Shown: positions 7,578 to 14,641 of the stretch, one piece after another
Layout of the letters: each line of letters begins with the position of its first letter
Numbering within the stretch: the stretch's first letter is position 1
Origin: Brevibacillus brevis
GTDB lineage: Bacteria; Bacillota; Bacilli; Brevibacillales; Brevibacillaceae
Assembly: GCF_900637055.1 (NCBI RefSeq)
Contig: NZ_LR134338.1
Span: 970,501 to 1,034,500, forward strand
DNA length: 64,000 nucleotides
Direction of reading: 5' to 3'
Made by a program: the position numbers and the translations under genes
Notes under the pieces: model-generated
Seen by the model: the letters and a program-made list of their open reading frames with translations, nothing else
Databases searched by the model: none
Told to the model about the DNA's origin: nothing

Positions 7578-7982
7578 TTACTCCAATGTTAGGGATGTTG
7601 GATTAGAATGTAGACCTATTACTTCGATGACCTCGGCAGAGGCTACCTTTCTAGAACCTTCCATGAAATAACCAGTAACACCTATCTTAATCCTGTTTGA
7701 ATGAACTAGTTCTCGCATATGCGGGAAAACAATCCACATTCTAGCTGTTCCTACTCTGGAAACAGATTTTGTATTGTCCAAAACGACGTTCCCATACTCA
7801 TCTTCAAATTCTGGATGGATTGCATATTTTCCGGTTACTTTTATGTCATCGCCTTCATAAGAAAAATCACTACGGTATCCTTGGAACGGTGGCTTTCTTC
7901 CACCAGCATCTTCAGGAAAAAAAGTATATTTTACCCGGAAATCGGCTGGATGATTTAATCGTTCTTCATATGGTGTCCACAT
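7578..7982 (-). CDS. Free-standing EF-Tu domain III-like protein
   Basis: 134 residues. The stretch RVKYTFFPEDAGGRKPPFQG followed by YRSDFSYEGDDIKVTG closely parallels the start of EF-Tu domain III, where GGRHTPF, Y-R-P-Q-F and D-V-T-G are conserved. The end, GVTGYFMEGSRKVASAEVIE, parallels the domain's closing strands (EGGRTVGAGVV in EF-Tu). There is no GTPase domain and no signal peptide. The N-terminal ~15 residues (MWTPYEERLNHPADF) are extra. Function unknown; such a beta-barrel could bind tRNA, the ribosome or a protein partner. A short TTCG-loop hairpin overlaps its stop. Confidence 0.6.
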   Translation of the reverse strand: MWTPYEERLNHPADFRVKYTFFPEDAGGRKPPFQGYRSDFSYEGDDIKVTGKYAIHPEFEDEYGNVVLDNTKSVSRVGTARMWIVFPHMRELVHSNRIKIGVTGYFMEGSRKVASAEVIEVIGLHSNPTSLTLE

Positions 7983-8189
7983 TATATCTCCTCGTTTCCA
8001 AAAAAATGATTTTATGTGCTATTCAATAAACAAAACATGACGTGTGTACCCAGGGGGAGGGGTGCAGCATCCGATTGAACCTGCATTTCCCGGTGTGTAG
8101 AGTGGATATAAATTAATTTCCCATAAAGAGTACGGTGAAAGAGAAGACTCGAATAACGGGATAATTGGAATTGGTTGAATGCTATTCTG

Positions 8190-8303
8190 ATGGTTCTCGA
8201 AATTCAAGGAAAGCTGCAAGTGGTGATGAAAAAGCGAAATGAATTTCCTATGTTGAACAAGCTTTCAGGTGGATTAACATTGATCAAGAGGGGAACGGGA
8301 TGA
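8190..8303 (+). CDS. Possible small upstream ORF coupled to 8300
   Basis: A 37-codon frame from ATG 8190 reads MVLEIQGKLQVVMKKRNEFP and on to a TGA that overlaps the next ATG as ATGA. The overlap suggests translational coupling, but the start has no clear ribosome site and no family is recognised. It may be the tail of an eroded phage gene. Confidence 0.25.
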   Translation: MVLEIQGKLQVVMKKRNEFPMLNKLSGGLTLIKRGTG

Positions 8304-8485
8304 AAGCAGGACGTGAGTTGGATGTGAAAGTTGATGAGGCGTTTAGCTACGAAGTCGGTAAATTCCCTCCAGATTACTACATTATCGTTGATGGAGAGAT
8401 TCAAAAGTTGCCATTCTGCCAAATGAGACATGCAACATCAGTAAAGCAAAGAAAATGTCAAACGTCACAATCTGAAAAGCAATAA
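8300..8485 (+). CDS. Small hypothetical, BC1872-like N-terminus
   Basis: 61 residues from ATG 8300, with AGGGGAACGGG just before it. The start MKAGRELDVKVDEAF resembles the first residues of small Bacillus phage proteins of the BC1872 type (MEPGRELDALVAEKV), but the remainder does not fit and the protein is short, so it may be a truncated copy. No membrane segment or metal-binding motif is seen. Confidence 0.35.
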   Translation: MKAGRELDVKVDEAFSYEVGKFPPDYYIIVDGEIQKLPFCQMRHATSVKQRKCQTSQSEKQ

Positions 8486-8498
8486 AGAGTGAAGCGCC

Positions 8499-8606
8499 TC
8501 ATGCAGAAATTATAAAGTTTATGATGCCGACGATAATAAGAAATCCAATAAAAAATAGGATTCCATAACAGATTAATAACAATAATTTGTCAGGTTCATT
8601 TTTCAT
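8499..8606 (-). CDS. 35-residue single-span membrane protein
   Basis: A short gene with AAGGAGA seven bases before ATG 8606. The protein is MKNEPDKL followed by one long hydrophobic span (LLLICYGILFFIGFLIIVGI) and a short IINFIISA tail. A 13-bp imperfect hairpin lies directly upstream of the ribosome site. No family is recognised; small single-span proteins of this kind can be regulators, toxins or subunits of membrane complexes. Confidence 0.55.
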   Translation of the reverse strand: MKNEPDKLLLLICYGILFFIGFLIIVGIINFIISA

Positions 8607-8622
8607 TACATGTTCTCCTTGA

Positions 8623-8663
8623 TAGGGATGTCTGAGGGTATAACTTCATTTGAGACACCCCTA
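8623..8663 (-). promoter_or_regulatory. Leader hairpin before the 35-residue membrane protein
   Basis: TAGGGATGTCTGA (8623-8635) pairs with TGAGACACCCCTA (8651-8663), 11 of 13 positions, around a ~15 nt loop. On the minus strand it ends 4 nt before AAGGAGA. There is no T run, so it is not a standard terminator. Confidence 0.45.
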
Positions 8664-8897
8664 AATGTTGATTAGTGAAAATATTACCATTTTGTGCTTT
8701 GAAATCTCAAGTATTTGGACTTTATTAAAGAGCAAATTATCAAAATGTGTATGAAGAGAGTGGAGGGAAAAGGTAAATACAGCACTTAAAAGGGGCATTG
8801 TTAATCGCTATCGATTGTAACTAGAATACATGGAGAGCGAGAAGAGTGGAGCGGGAAAATGAAAACCCGACCATTGGATCGGGCAAAAGAAATTCTT

Positions 8898-8975
8898 CTA
8901 TGAAGCTAACCAATCGATGACAAACGCAATGGACATAACTACGATGTAAGTGTATTCCTGGAACTTTTTAAGCAC
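8898..8975 (-). CDS. 25-residue membrane microprotein
   Basis: GTG start at 8975 with GGAGGT seven bases before it. The peptide begins MLKKFQEYTY, has one hydrophobic stretch (IVVMSIAFVIDWLA) and ends with Ser. The strong ribosome site is the main support; nothing is known of its role. It lies in a row of small minus-strand membrane protein genes. Confidence 0.45.
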   Translation of the reverse strand: MLKKFQEYTYIVVMSIAFVIDWLAS

Positions 8976-9033
8976 GAGAACACCTCCAAAAGCGTTTCCT
9001 AAATCGTACTATGTCAAAGTCGGAATGATCCAG

Positions 9034-9396
9034 TCAGTTTAACTTACGGCGCTGTTTTAATAGTGAGTATAGAAAGATGAGCAGACACCCAATAAGACTT
9101 ACACAGCTTATTAATGTATCGTATGGATGGTAATTGTACTCCAAATCCTGAATGGTGTTCATACCCCATAATAGAATGGGGAATAAAAGAAAATAATGCA
9201 ATTTCGTATCATCTACAAACCTGATATAGACAAGAGCAAGGATAGTAGTAATGGCAAAAGTCTGAAGGAATCCTTGCATTTCATCGAATGAAATTGTTAC
9301 CGGAATGTCACTTGCAAGAATCATTTGCATGCACCAAAGAAGAAAGAACCAGCCAGTTGCTAATGTGCCCACTGTGAGCTTTAAAAATAATTTCAT
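9034..9396 (-). CDS. Four-span membrane protein, unknown
   Basis: 120 residues with four hydrophobic segments: LTVGTLATGWFFLLWCMQMI, FLQTFAITTILALVYIRFV, HYFLLFPILLWGMNTI and LISCVSLIGCLLIFLYSLL. The tail is basic (KQRRKLN). GGGAGATC precedes the ATG. I recognise no family. It is part of a minus-strand series of small membrane proteins (58, 120, 25 and 35 residues) with no soluble partner in sight. Confidence 0.6.
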   Translation of the reverse strand: MKLFLKLTVGTLATGWFFLLWCMQMILASDIPVTISFDEMQGFLQTFAITTILALVYIRFVDDTKLHYFLLFPILLWGMNTIQDLEYNYHPYDTLISCVSLIGCLLIFLYSLLKQRRKLN

Positions 9397-9481
9397 GGAT
9401 AAATGATCTCCCTGTATTCAAGTTGATAAGTGAGACACGAAATGAACGGTAATTGTGGAAAAATTGCATGTAGTTAAGTAG

Positions 9482-9658
9482 TTACTCATAGTGAGGGGAT
9501 GGAGGGTCAAAGTAATATACGAATTCGACAATCCCCCAAAAAATGATGAAGGTGATCAACACATATATCCATCTTTTACGAAGCGACTGGGAATTTACGA
9601 TACAACCCCAACTAAGTAGAGTGAGTGTTATCAAAATGATTGATACGAAGTCGATCAT
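9482..9658 (-). CDS. 58-residue two-span membrane protein
   Basis: ATG 9658 lies 10 nt after GAAGGAG. The protein has two hydrophobic spans (IDFVSIILITLTLLSWGCIV and WIYVLITFIIFWGIVEFVYY) linked by a short polar loop with SQSLRKR, and it ends DPPSPHYE. The loop charge suggests both ends face outward. No family recognised; it is upstream of, and on the same strand as, the four-span protein. Confidence 0.55.
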   Translation of the reverse strand: MIDFVSIILITLTLLSWGCIVNSQSLRKRWIYVLITFIIFWGIVEFVYYFDPPSPHYE

Positions 9659-9739
9659 GCGGAATTCACTCCTTCACGTTTTATTACGTAAATGGAGAAA
9701 ATTGGTTACCCGGTCGATTTTACAAAACGATTTAAATTA

Positions 9740-9765
9740 GAGCCCTCCCCAATTAGGGAGGACTC
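9740..9765 (-). terminator. Hairpin after the 9777-10064 gene
   Basis: GAGCCCTCCC and GGGAGGACTC arms form a nearly perfect stem. The minus-strand side runs into CTAATTT rather than a pure T run. Confidence 0.6.
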
Positions 9766-9776
9766 GTCAACATTCA

Positions 9777-10111
9777 TTATTTATTGGCGACGGTAAAATA
9801 CAATGACTTTTGAACTCCACCGTATTCAAAAGTAATCCAGCGTTCACCTGGTCTCGCAGCATCAAGAATACCGTATTTATATTCAGGTCGACTGATGTAA
9901 AAGCCTGCTGAGTGTTGTATTACTTTAGCGTCATTTGAAACGAATTTAGATGTTCCATCTGAAAAATGAGCGGTTACCAAAACTGGAGCAGTATTACCAG
10001 GATAAAAAACTCTTGGAATATCTGCTTTTATATCAAACTTTGCTACGGTTACATGTGCATTCACACTTTCTTCAACTACTGGTTTAGGTGACGCAGCATT
10101 TTCTTCATTTC
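9777..10111 (-). pseudogene. Secreted or lipoprotein gene with broken N-terminus (Ig-like domain)
   Basis: The intact part is 95 codons from GTG 10064: a beta-rich domain (FDIKADIPRVFYPGN, then TAHFSDGTSKFVS and GERWITFEYGG) resembling a bacterial Ig-like fold. The frame stays open upstream through a linker rich in E, N, P and V, typical of lipoproteins, then meets a TGA. Nearby, MKKML preceded by GGGAGAG reads in another frame and stops after ten codons. The natural reading is a lost signal peptide through deletion or frameshift, leaving an unsecreted remnant. A real start at GTG 10064 cannot be excluded. Confidence 0.5.
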
Positions 10112-10421
10112 AGAATCTCTCCCTAGCCATTGGTTTGGAGAATAGAAATGATTATCTAACAAGCATTACGAAAAATTACATAAAATGGTTACTAGGAAAC
10201 CGGGGACTTTTTTGTGCGTGTTGAAACATGTACATTCACTCCACACAATGATAAAATGTTCGTGTATACAAGATGACGCTGCCCCACATCAACGAAGTAT
10301 GCCTACGTATTCAGGCATGCTTTTTTCGGGCGAGCACAAACCTTTTCACAAATGCGCAGTTGCCCTTCTATAAGCAGGCAGCCGTAGAGGTTTTCATACT
10401 TTTTGGAGCGGGGTTGCACAT

Positions 10422-10958
10422 ATGATAGTGGTAAAGCAATTAATGGATCATTGCCACCGCTTTTTTGGGAGTCGAGGAGAGCTTTATCAATCCGAAGATG
10501 CGGATATCCTGATTGCCGTCTATCCGGCTACGCGCAAGCGAGGATGGTGGACGTATGCCACGCTTGAGCTGCACAAGATGGGAGCAACGGAGCTCCTCGT
10601 CTATTCCTATCAGTTTGAGCAGAGAATGATCACGCATTTGGCAAGGGTAGCGGCCCAGGTGATTCATCAGTGGGAGAGTCAATCCACCCGTATGGAGTCT
10701 GGGAGCATCTTTTCGCTAGGAGATACAATCGTGGAAAAATCGGTTTTGAATCATTTGGTACTGACCCCTGCCTATTATGAAGAGGCTGGACTTGAATATT
10801 ATACAAACGGCAAGGACGTAATCAGGTTCATGATGCTTCATGCAATCGCGGATTCTGAAGCAAAGTTTTTGGAACAATATGGACTTATGGCATTACAGGA
10901 ATGGTTAGCGCACTCCGGTGTCGATTCCCTGAATGTTACGCGTACGCCTGCCATCTGA
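10422..10958 (+). CDS. Suppressor-of-fused-like domain protein
   Basis: 178 residues, ATG 10422 with GGAGCGGGG before it. The alternation of TYATLELHKMGATELLVYSY and later NHLVLTPAYYEEAGLEYYTN with KDVIRFMMLHAIADSEAKFL resembles bacterial SUFU-domain proteins, often immunity or accessory proteins in polymorphic toxin neighbourhoods. No toxin gene is adjacent. There is no signal peptide. It is followed after 16 nt by a Nudix gene, so the two are probably co-transcribed. Confidence 0.5.
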   Translation: MIVVKQLMDHCHRFFGSRGELYQSEDADILIAVYPATRKRGWWTYATLELHKMGATELLVYSYQFEQRMITHLARVAAQVIHQWESQSTRMESGSIFSLGDTIVEKSVLNHLVLTPAYYEEAGLEYYTNGKDVIRFMMLHAIADSEAKFLEQYGLMALQEWLAHSGVDSLNVTRTPAI

Positions 10959-10974
10959 GAAGGGAGCGAGCGAA

Positions 10975-11439
10975 ATGTCAGCGATTCGCTTGAGAGTCAC
11001 CGTAGTAGTGGAGCACGAAGGGAAAGTCCTGCTCATCCGTGAGCAGACACAACGAGGCATCTTTTACAACCTGCCAGGGGGAATCGTAGAATATTTGGAA
11101 GCGATTCCAGACGCGGCGAAAAGAGAAGTGATGGAAGAGACCGGACTTCTCGTGGAAATGGAGCGATTGATCTGGATAGACGATCGGATCGATCAGGAAG
11201 GAAATGGCAAGCATACTGTCGGAGTGGGAGTTCTGGCGAAGCTCGTCGGTGAAGAGACAAACCCTACGCCAGGTGGTATCGTCGATGAAGAAATCGAATG
11301 GGCTGGCTGGGTCACGCTAGAAGAGTGGAAGCAACTGCCGAACGACCACAAAACACGCCCGGATCAAGTCAAGCAAGTCCTGTCAGATCCCACTTATCAG
11401 CCGATGTACTTGGGAAATATGCTGAGCCAAGCAGAATAA
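10975..11439 (+). CDS. Nudix hydrolase
   Basis: 154 residues from ATG 10975, which follows GGGAGCGAGCGAA. The Nudix box is complete: G-x5-E-x7-REVMEETGL around residues 38-60, coordinating Mg2+ for cleavage of nucleoside diphosphates linked to other groups. The N-terminal RLRVTVVVEHEGKVLLIRE strand pattern is typical. The substrate cannot be told from sequence. It converges on the EamA gene, with a shared terminator between. Confidence 0.85.
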   Translation: MSAIRLRVTVVVEHEGKVLLIREQTQRGIFYNLPGGIVEYLEAIPDAAKREVMEETGLLVEMERLIWIDDRIDQEGNGKHTVGVGVLAKLVGEETNPTPGGIVDEEIEWAGWVTLEEWKQLPNDHKTRPDQVKQVLSDPTYQPMYLGNMLSQAE

Positions 11440-11448
11440 AAACAAGAG

Positions 11449-11487
11449 ACACCGCCCTTTTCCTAGTGAAGAGGAGCGGTGTTTTTT
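11449..11487. terminator. Terminator between convergent Nudix and EamA genes
   Basis: ACACCGC and GCGGTGT arms, followed by TTTTTT on the plus strand. Confidence 0.75.
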
Positions 11488-11489
11488 GA

Positions 11490-12431
11490 TTACGCTTTTT
11501 GCTGAATGGAAGCTTTTCTTCCTTTTGCGACAGCCAACACGACAATGACAGCCGAGAGAACAGCACCGAGTGTCAATGGCTCGGACAGGAGGAACGAGGC
11601 TGCGATGATTGATAAAAAGGGCTGAAGGTATTGAATTTGACTGACTTTGGAGACGCCGCCGAGTGCCAGTCCGTGATACCAGGCGAAAAATCCGAGAAAC
11701 ATACTGACCACGCTAATATAGCCAAAACCGATCCAGACAGGCCAAGTGGCTTGTTTTAATTCAGCGAATAGTGGACCTGCGAGCGGAACGACGAGAAAAG
11801 GAAAGGCAAAGATCAACGACCAACTAATGACCTGCCAGCCGCCCATCGTCTTGGAGAGCTCACCGCCGACTGCGTATCCGATCGCAGCACTGATGACCGC
11901 CCCGAGCAAGGCGAGATCCGCCCATTGAAGGGCACCGAAGCCAGAACTGATCGCGTAGGCGATAATCGTCACGCAGGCGATCGCGCTAGAAATCCAATAC
12001 TTGCGGGTAGGGCGTTCTCCTGAAAAAAATATCGCTGCACCTGCTGTAGCCAATGGCAATAGTGCGATGATGACTGCGCCGTGGGTAGCAGGCACTCTCT
12101 CCATTGCCCACGACGAGAAAAACGGGAAGCCCGCTACTACGCCAGCGGATACGAGCAACAGTTTCTTGGTCTCTTGCCAGGTAGGAAACGGTACTCGTTT
12201 GATTAGGAGCACCAAAGCAGCCAGTACAGCCGCGATCAACGCTCGTCCCAGCCCTGCTGAGAGGGGAGAGAGCACGGTAACAACTACCTTCGTTGCGGGC
12301 AAGGTCAAGCTGAAGCTAAGCACCCCGATGAAGCCATACAGCAAGCCCATTTTCTCTGCATGCAGCCGGTCAGGAGTAGTTGGCTGCTCTTTTTTTACGT
12401 GTTGCTTCTCGATAGGAAGCTGTGCGCTCAT
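11490..12431 (-). CDS. EamA-family (DMT) exporter
   Basis: 313 residues from ATG 12431 (MSAQLPIEKQ), with AAAGGAT about 10 nt before it. Two EamA repeats give about ten membrane segments; the first begins LLYGFIGVLSFSLTLPATKV and the second LALLGAVISAAIGYAVGG. Members export amino acids or metabolites. The gene is divergent from a GntR/MocR aminotransferase-type regulator, the common arrangement in which such a regulator controls its neighbour exporter. Substrate unknown. Confidence 0.85.
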   Translation of the reverse strand: MSAQLPIEKQHVKKEQPTTPDRLHAEKMGLLYGFIGVLSFSLTLPATKVVVTVLSPLSAGLGRALIAAVLAALVLLIKRVPFPTWQETKKLLLVSAGVVAGFPFFSSWAMERVPATHGAVIIALLPLATAGAAIFFSGERPTRKYWISSAIACVTIIAYAISSGFGALQWADLALLGAVISAAIGYAVGGELSKTMGGWQVISWSLIFAFPFLVVPLAGPLFAELKQATWPVWIGFGYISVVSMFLGFFAWYHGLALGGVSKVSQIQYLQPFLSIIAASFLLSEPLTLGAVLSAVIVVLAVAKGRKASIQQKA

Positions 12432-12577
12432 CCGAATCCCATCCTTTATCGAATAAAAGTTTCTGTTGTTCCATCTTAGAGGCGAACGATTATGAAAGGT
12501 AGAGCCAATTGGCAGCAGGAGCAGTAAGCCAATTTGTCGAAAGGGAGGAAAACAGCAAGTGTGGAGGACGGATACGG

Positions 12578-14014
12578 ATGGAATGGAAGCCGGACAAAGA
12601 AGCGGGAGTTCCGATCTATATGCAAATCGCCAAAGAGCTGGAACGCCAGATTGTGCTGGGCGTGTTGTCCCCTGGTACATCTCTGCCGCCGGAAAGAGTG
12701 TTGGCACGGCGCTATGGCGTCAATCGTGGGACTGTATCGGCAGCGTATGAAGAATTGCGGGCAAAAGGTATTTTACAATCGTGGCAAGGGAGCGGTACTT
12801 GGGTCAGTCGTGATCTGTGGGGCGTCAAACAAATGCCAAACTGGTATACCTACACGAATGGCGGGGCCTTCTTGCCAGCCTATCCACTTGCGAAACGAAT
12901 TCAGGATGCATGCTTCGATTCCTCGATCATCAATCTGGCAAAGGCCGAATTGGCAACGACGATGATCCCGTCATTGATGCCAACGACGCAGGAGGAAGAA
13001 AAAGAATTCAAGCTGGAGCTGGGCTACGCGCATCCAAAGGGGGAGCCGTTTCTGCGTGAGGCACTGGCTGTGCATCTGCAAGAAAACTACGGCATTCACG
13101 CTTCTCCAGACGAAATTTTGGTGACGTCAGGAGCACAGCAGGCATTGCATCTCATTACACTATGTCTGTTGAATCCTGGAGATGCAATCGCAATGGAGGG
13201 ACCCTCTTATTCGTATTCCTTGCCCTTATTCAGTTCAGCTGGCCTGCGTTTATTTCGCTTGCCGATGGATGAGGACGGTATTGTACCCGGGGCTGTCTAC
13301 GATTTGCAGCGCGAGCATCGCATTCGCATGGTTTTCGCGAACCCGACCTATCATAATCCAACCGGGACGATTTTAAGCGAGGCACGTCGATCTCAGCTGC
13401 TCGATATTTGTCAGGAGCTGCGCCTGCCACTTGTGGAGGACGACGCTTACGGCGCACTTACACTGGCTGGAAGGCCTAGACCGCCCAAGCCGATCAAAGC
13501 CATCGACAAGACAGGAGCTGTTCTGTATGTCGGGAGTCTTTCGAAAACGATTGCGCCAGGCTTGCGGATTGGCTGGCTGGTGGGACCTAGATCTGTCGTA
13601 GAACGATTAGCCGATGCCAAGCAGCAAATGGACTTTGGTACGAGTAGCGTCTCCCAGCAATTCGCCCGGCAATTTGTTGAGCGAGAGAGCTGGAACAATC
13701 AGCAGGAGCGAATGTCTCGTTACTTGTTGGAGCAGCAACAAACGATGGTACGCGCTATGCACAATAATCTCTCTGATTACGCCGTATGGAATGAGCCGAG
13801 TGGCAGCTATCATATTTGGTGTCGGTTGCTTGCTCCTAGGGAGGAAAAGGAATTGCTGGATGATGCGATCAGAGAGGGCGTCGTCTTTACACCTGGCAGC
13901 GTCTATGGAGCCGAAGCGGGCTGGCTGCGACTGACCTATTCGTGGGAGTGCCCCGCGAATATCGAAGAAGGGATTCGACGCATCCAAAGAGTCCTTCAGC
14001 AGAAAAAGCGATAA
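12578..14014 (+). CDS. MocR-family GntR/aminotransferase regulator
   Basis: 478 residues. I start at ATG 12578 (MEWKPDKEAGVPIYMQIAKE) because GGAGG lies before it; the frame is open further upstream without a good site. Residues ~10-75 are a winged-helix GntR domain (PPERVLARRYGVNRGTVSAA). A type I aminotransferase-like domain follows with VTSGAQQALHL, NPTYHNPTG and the PLP-lysine motif SLSKTIAPGLRIGW. MocR proteins sense PLP or amino compounds and regulate adjacent genes, here most likely the EamA exporter. Confidence 0.85.
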   Translation: MEWKPDKEAGVPIYMQIAKELERQIVLGVLSPGTSLPPERVLARRYGVNRGTVSAAYEELRAKGILQSWQGSGTWVSRDLWGVKQMPNWYTYTNGGAFLPAYPLAKRIQDACFDSSIINLAKAELATTMIPSLMPTTQEEEKEFKLELGYAHPKGEPFLREALAVHLQENYGIHASPDEILVTSGAQQALHLITLCLLNPGDAIAMEGPSYSYSLPLFSSAGLRLFRLPMDEDGIVPGAVYDLQREHRIRMVFANPTYHNPTGTILSEARRSQLLDICQELRLPLVEDDAYGALTLAGRPRPPKPIKAIDKTGAVLYVGSLSKTIAPGLRIGWLVGPRSVVERLADAKQQMDFGTSSVSQQFARQFVERESWNNQQERMSRYLLEQQQTMVRAMHNNLSDYAVWNEPSGSYHIWCRLLAPREEKELLDDAIREGVVFTPGSVYGAEAGWLRLTYSWECPANIEEGIRRIQRVLQQKKR

Positions 14015-14038
14015 GAAAAGGGATTATTTCCTTATTTA

Positions 14039-14064
14039 TGAAACTAATTTCCATCTGACTCGTA
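14039..14064 (+). promoter_or_regulatory. SigW-type promoter for yuaF-floT
   Basis: TGAAAC (14039-14044), exactly 16 nt, then CGTA (14061-14064). This is the full consensus of SigW (ECF) promoters in Bacillus, where the same operon belongs to the SigW regulon. Confidence 0.85.
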
Positions 14065-14101
14065 TGCACTATAGAGGCAATTTTAGAAAGGGGGGACAGT
14101 C

Positions 14102-14641
14102 GTGGGCGTTCTTGAAACCGTCTACATGGTCTGCCTTGTACTTGGTCTAATCTACACGGTCATCTCGCTGTTGTTTGGCGATACGCTCTCAGATTGGCTG
14201 GGACATCTGCATCTGCCTTTTGCACAGCCCATTTTGTTGGTCAGCGGTATGACTGCCTTTGGGGGAGCGGGGTATTTGTTATCTCGTTACACTTCTCTCG
14301 GTGCGCTTGTCGTATTGATGCTGGCTGCTGTCATTGGCAGCGCTTTGGCTCTTGTCTCGTACTTCCTGTGGGTAAAGCCGATGAGCCATGCGGAAAATTC
14401 CACGAGCTATTCCATGAGTCAACTAGGAGGAAAGCTGGGGGAAGTCGGGACGACGATCCCTGCGGAAGGGCTGGGAGAAGTGCTGCTGCCGATGATTAGT
14501 GGAACCACTTACCATATGGCGGCGAGTCTTGATGGCGAGATTATCCCGCAAGGAACCCGTGTCGTCGTAGTCGAGGTGCGTGACCATGTCTTGTATGTAA
14601 TCCCCTTTTACACTGAATCTGGCGGAGGAGATGAGAAATGA
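14102..14641 (+). CDS. yuaF: NfeD-family membrane protein YuaF
   Basis: 179 residues with GTG start at 14102 after AAAGGGGGG. Three membrane segments (TVYMVCLVLGLIYTVISLLF, FAQPILLVSGMTAFGGAGYL, LGALVVLMLAAVIGSALALV) precede a ~75-residue cytosolic beta-barrel ending VVVVEVRDHVLYVIPF. This is the NfeD1b/YuaF architecture that partners flotillin in ordered membrane domains. Its stop overlaps the flotillin start. The upstream SigW consensus fits cell-envelope stress induction. Confidence 0.85.
   Translation: MGVLETVYMVCLVLGLIYTVISLLFGDTLSDWLGHLHLPFAQPILLVSGMTAFGGAGYLLSRYTSLGALVVLMLAAVIGSALALVSYFLWVKPMSHAENSTSYSMSQLGGKLGEVGTTIPAEGLGEVLLPMISGTTYHMAASLDGEIIPQGTRVVVVEVRDHVLYVIPFYTESGGGDEK

Noticed and set aside
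9543..9740. 65-codon plus-strand frame
   Set aside because: It mirrors the 58-residue two-span gene on the minus strand, which has the ribosome site.
10185..10373. 62-codon plus-strand frame
   Set aside because: No ribosome site and no protein-like composition; 10112-10421 shows no clear feature apart from AT-rich DNA.
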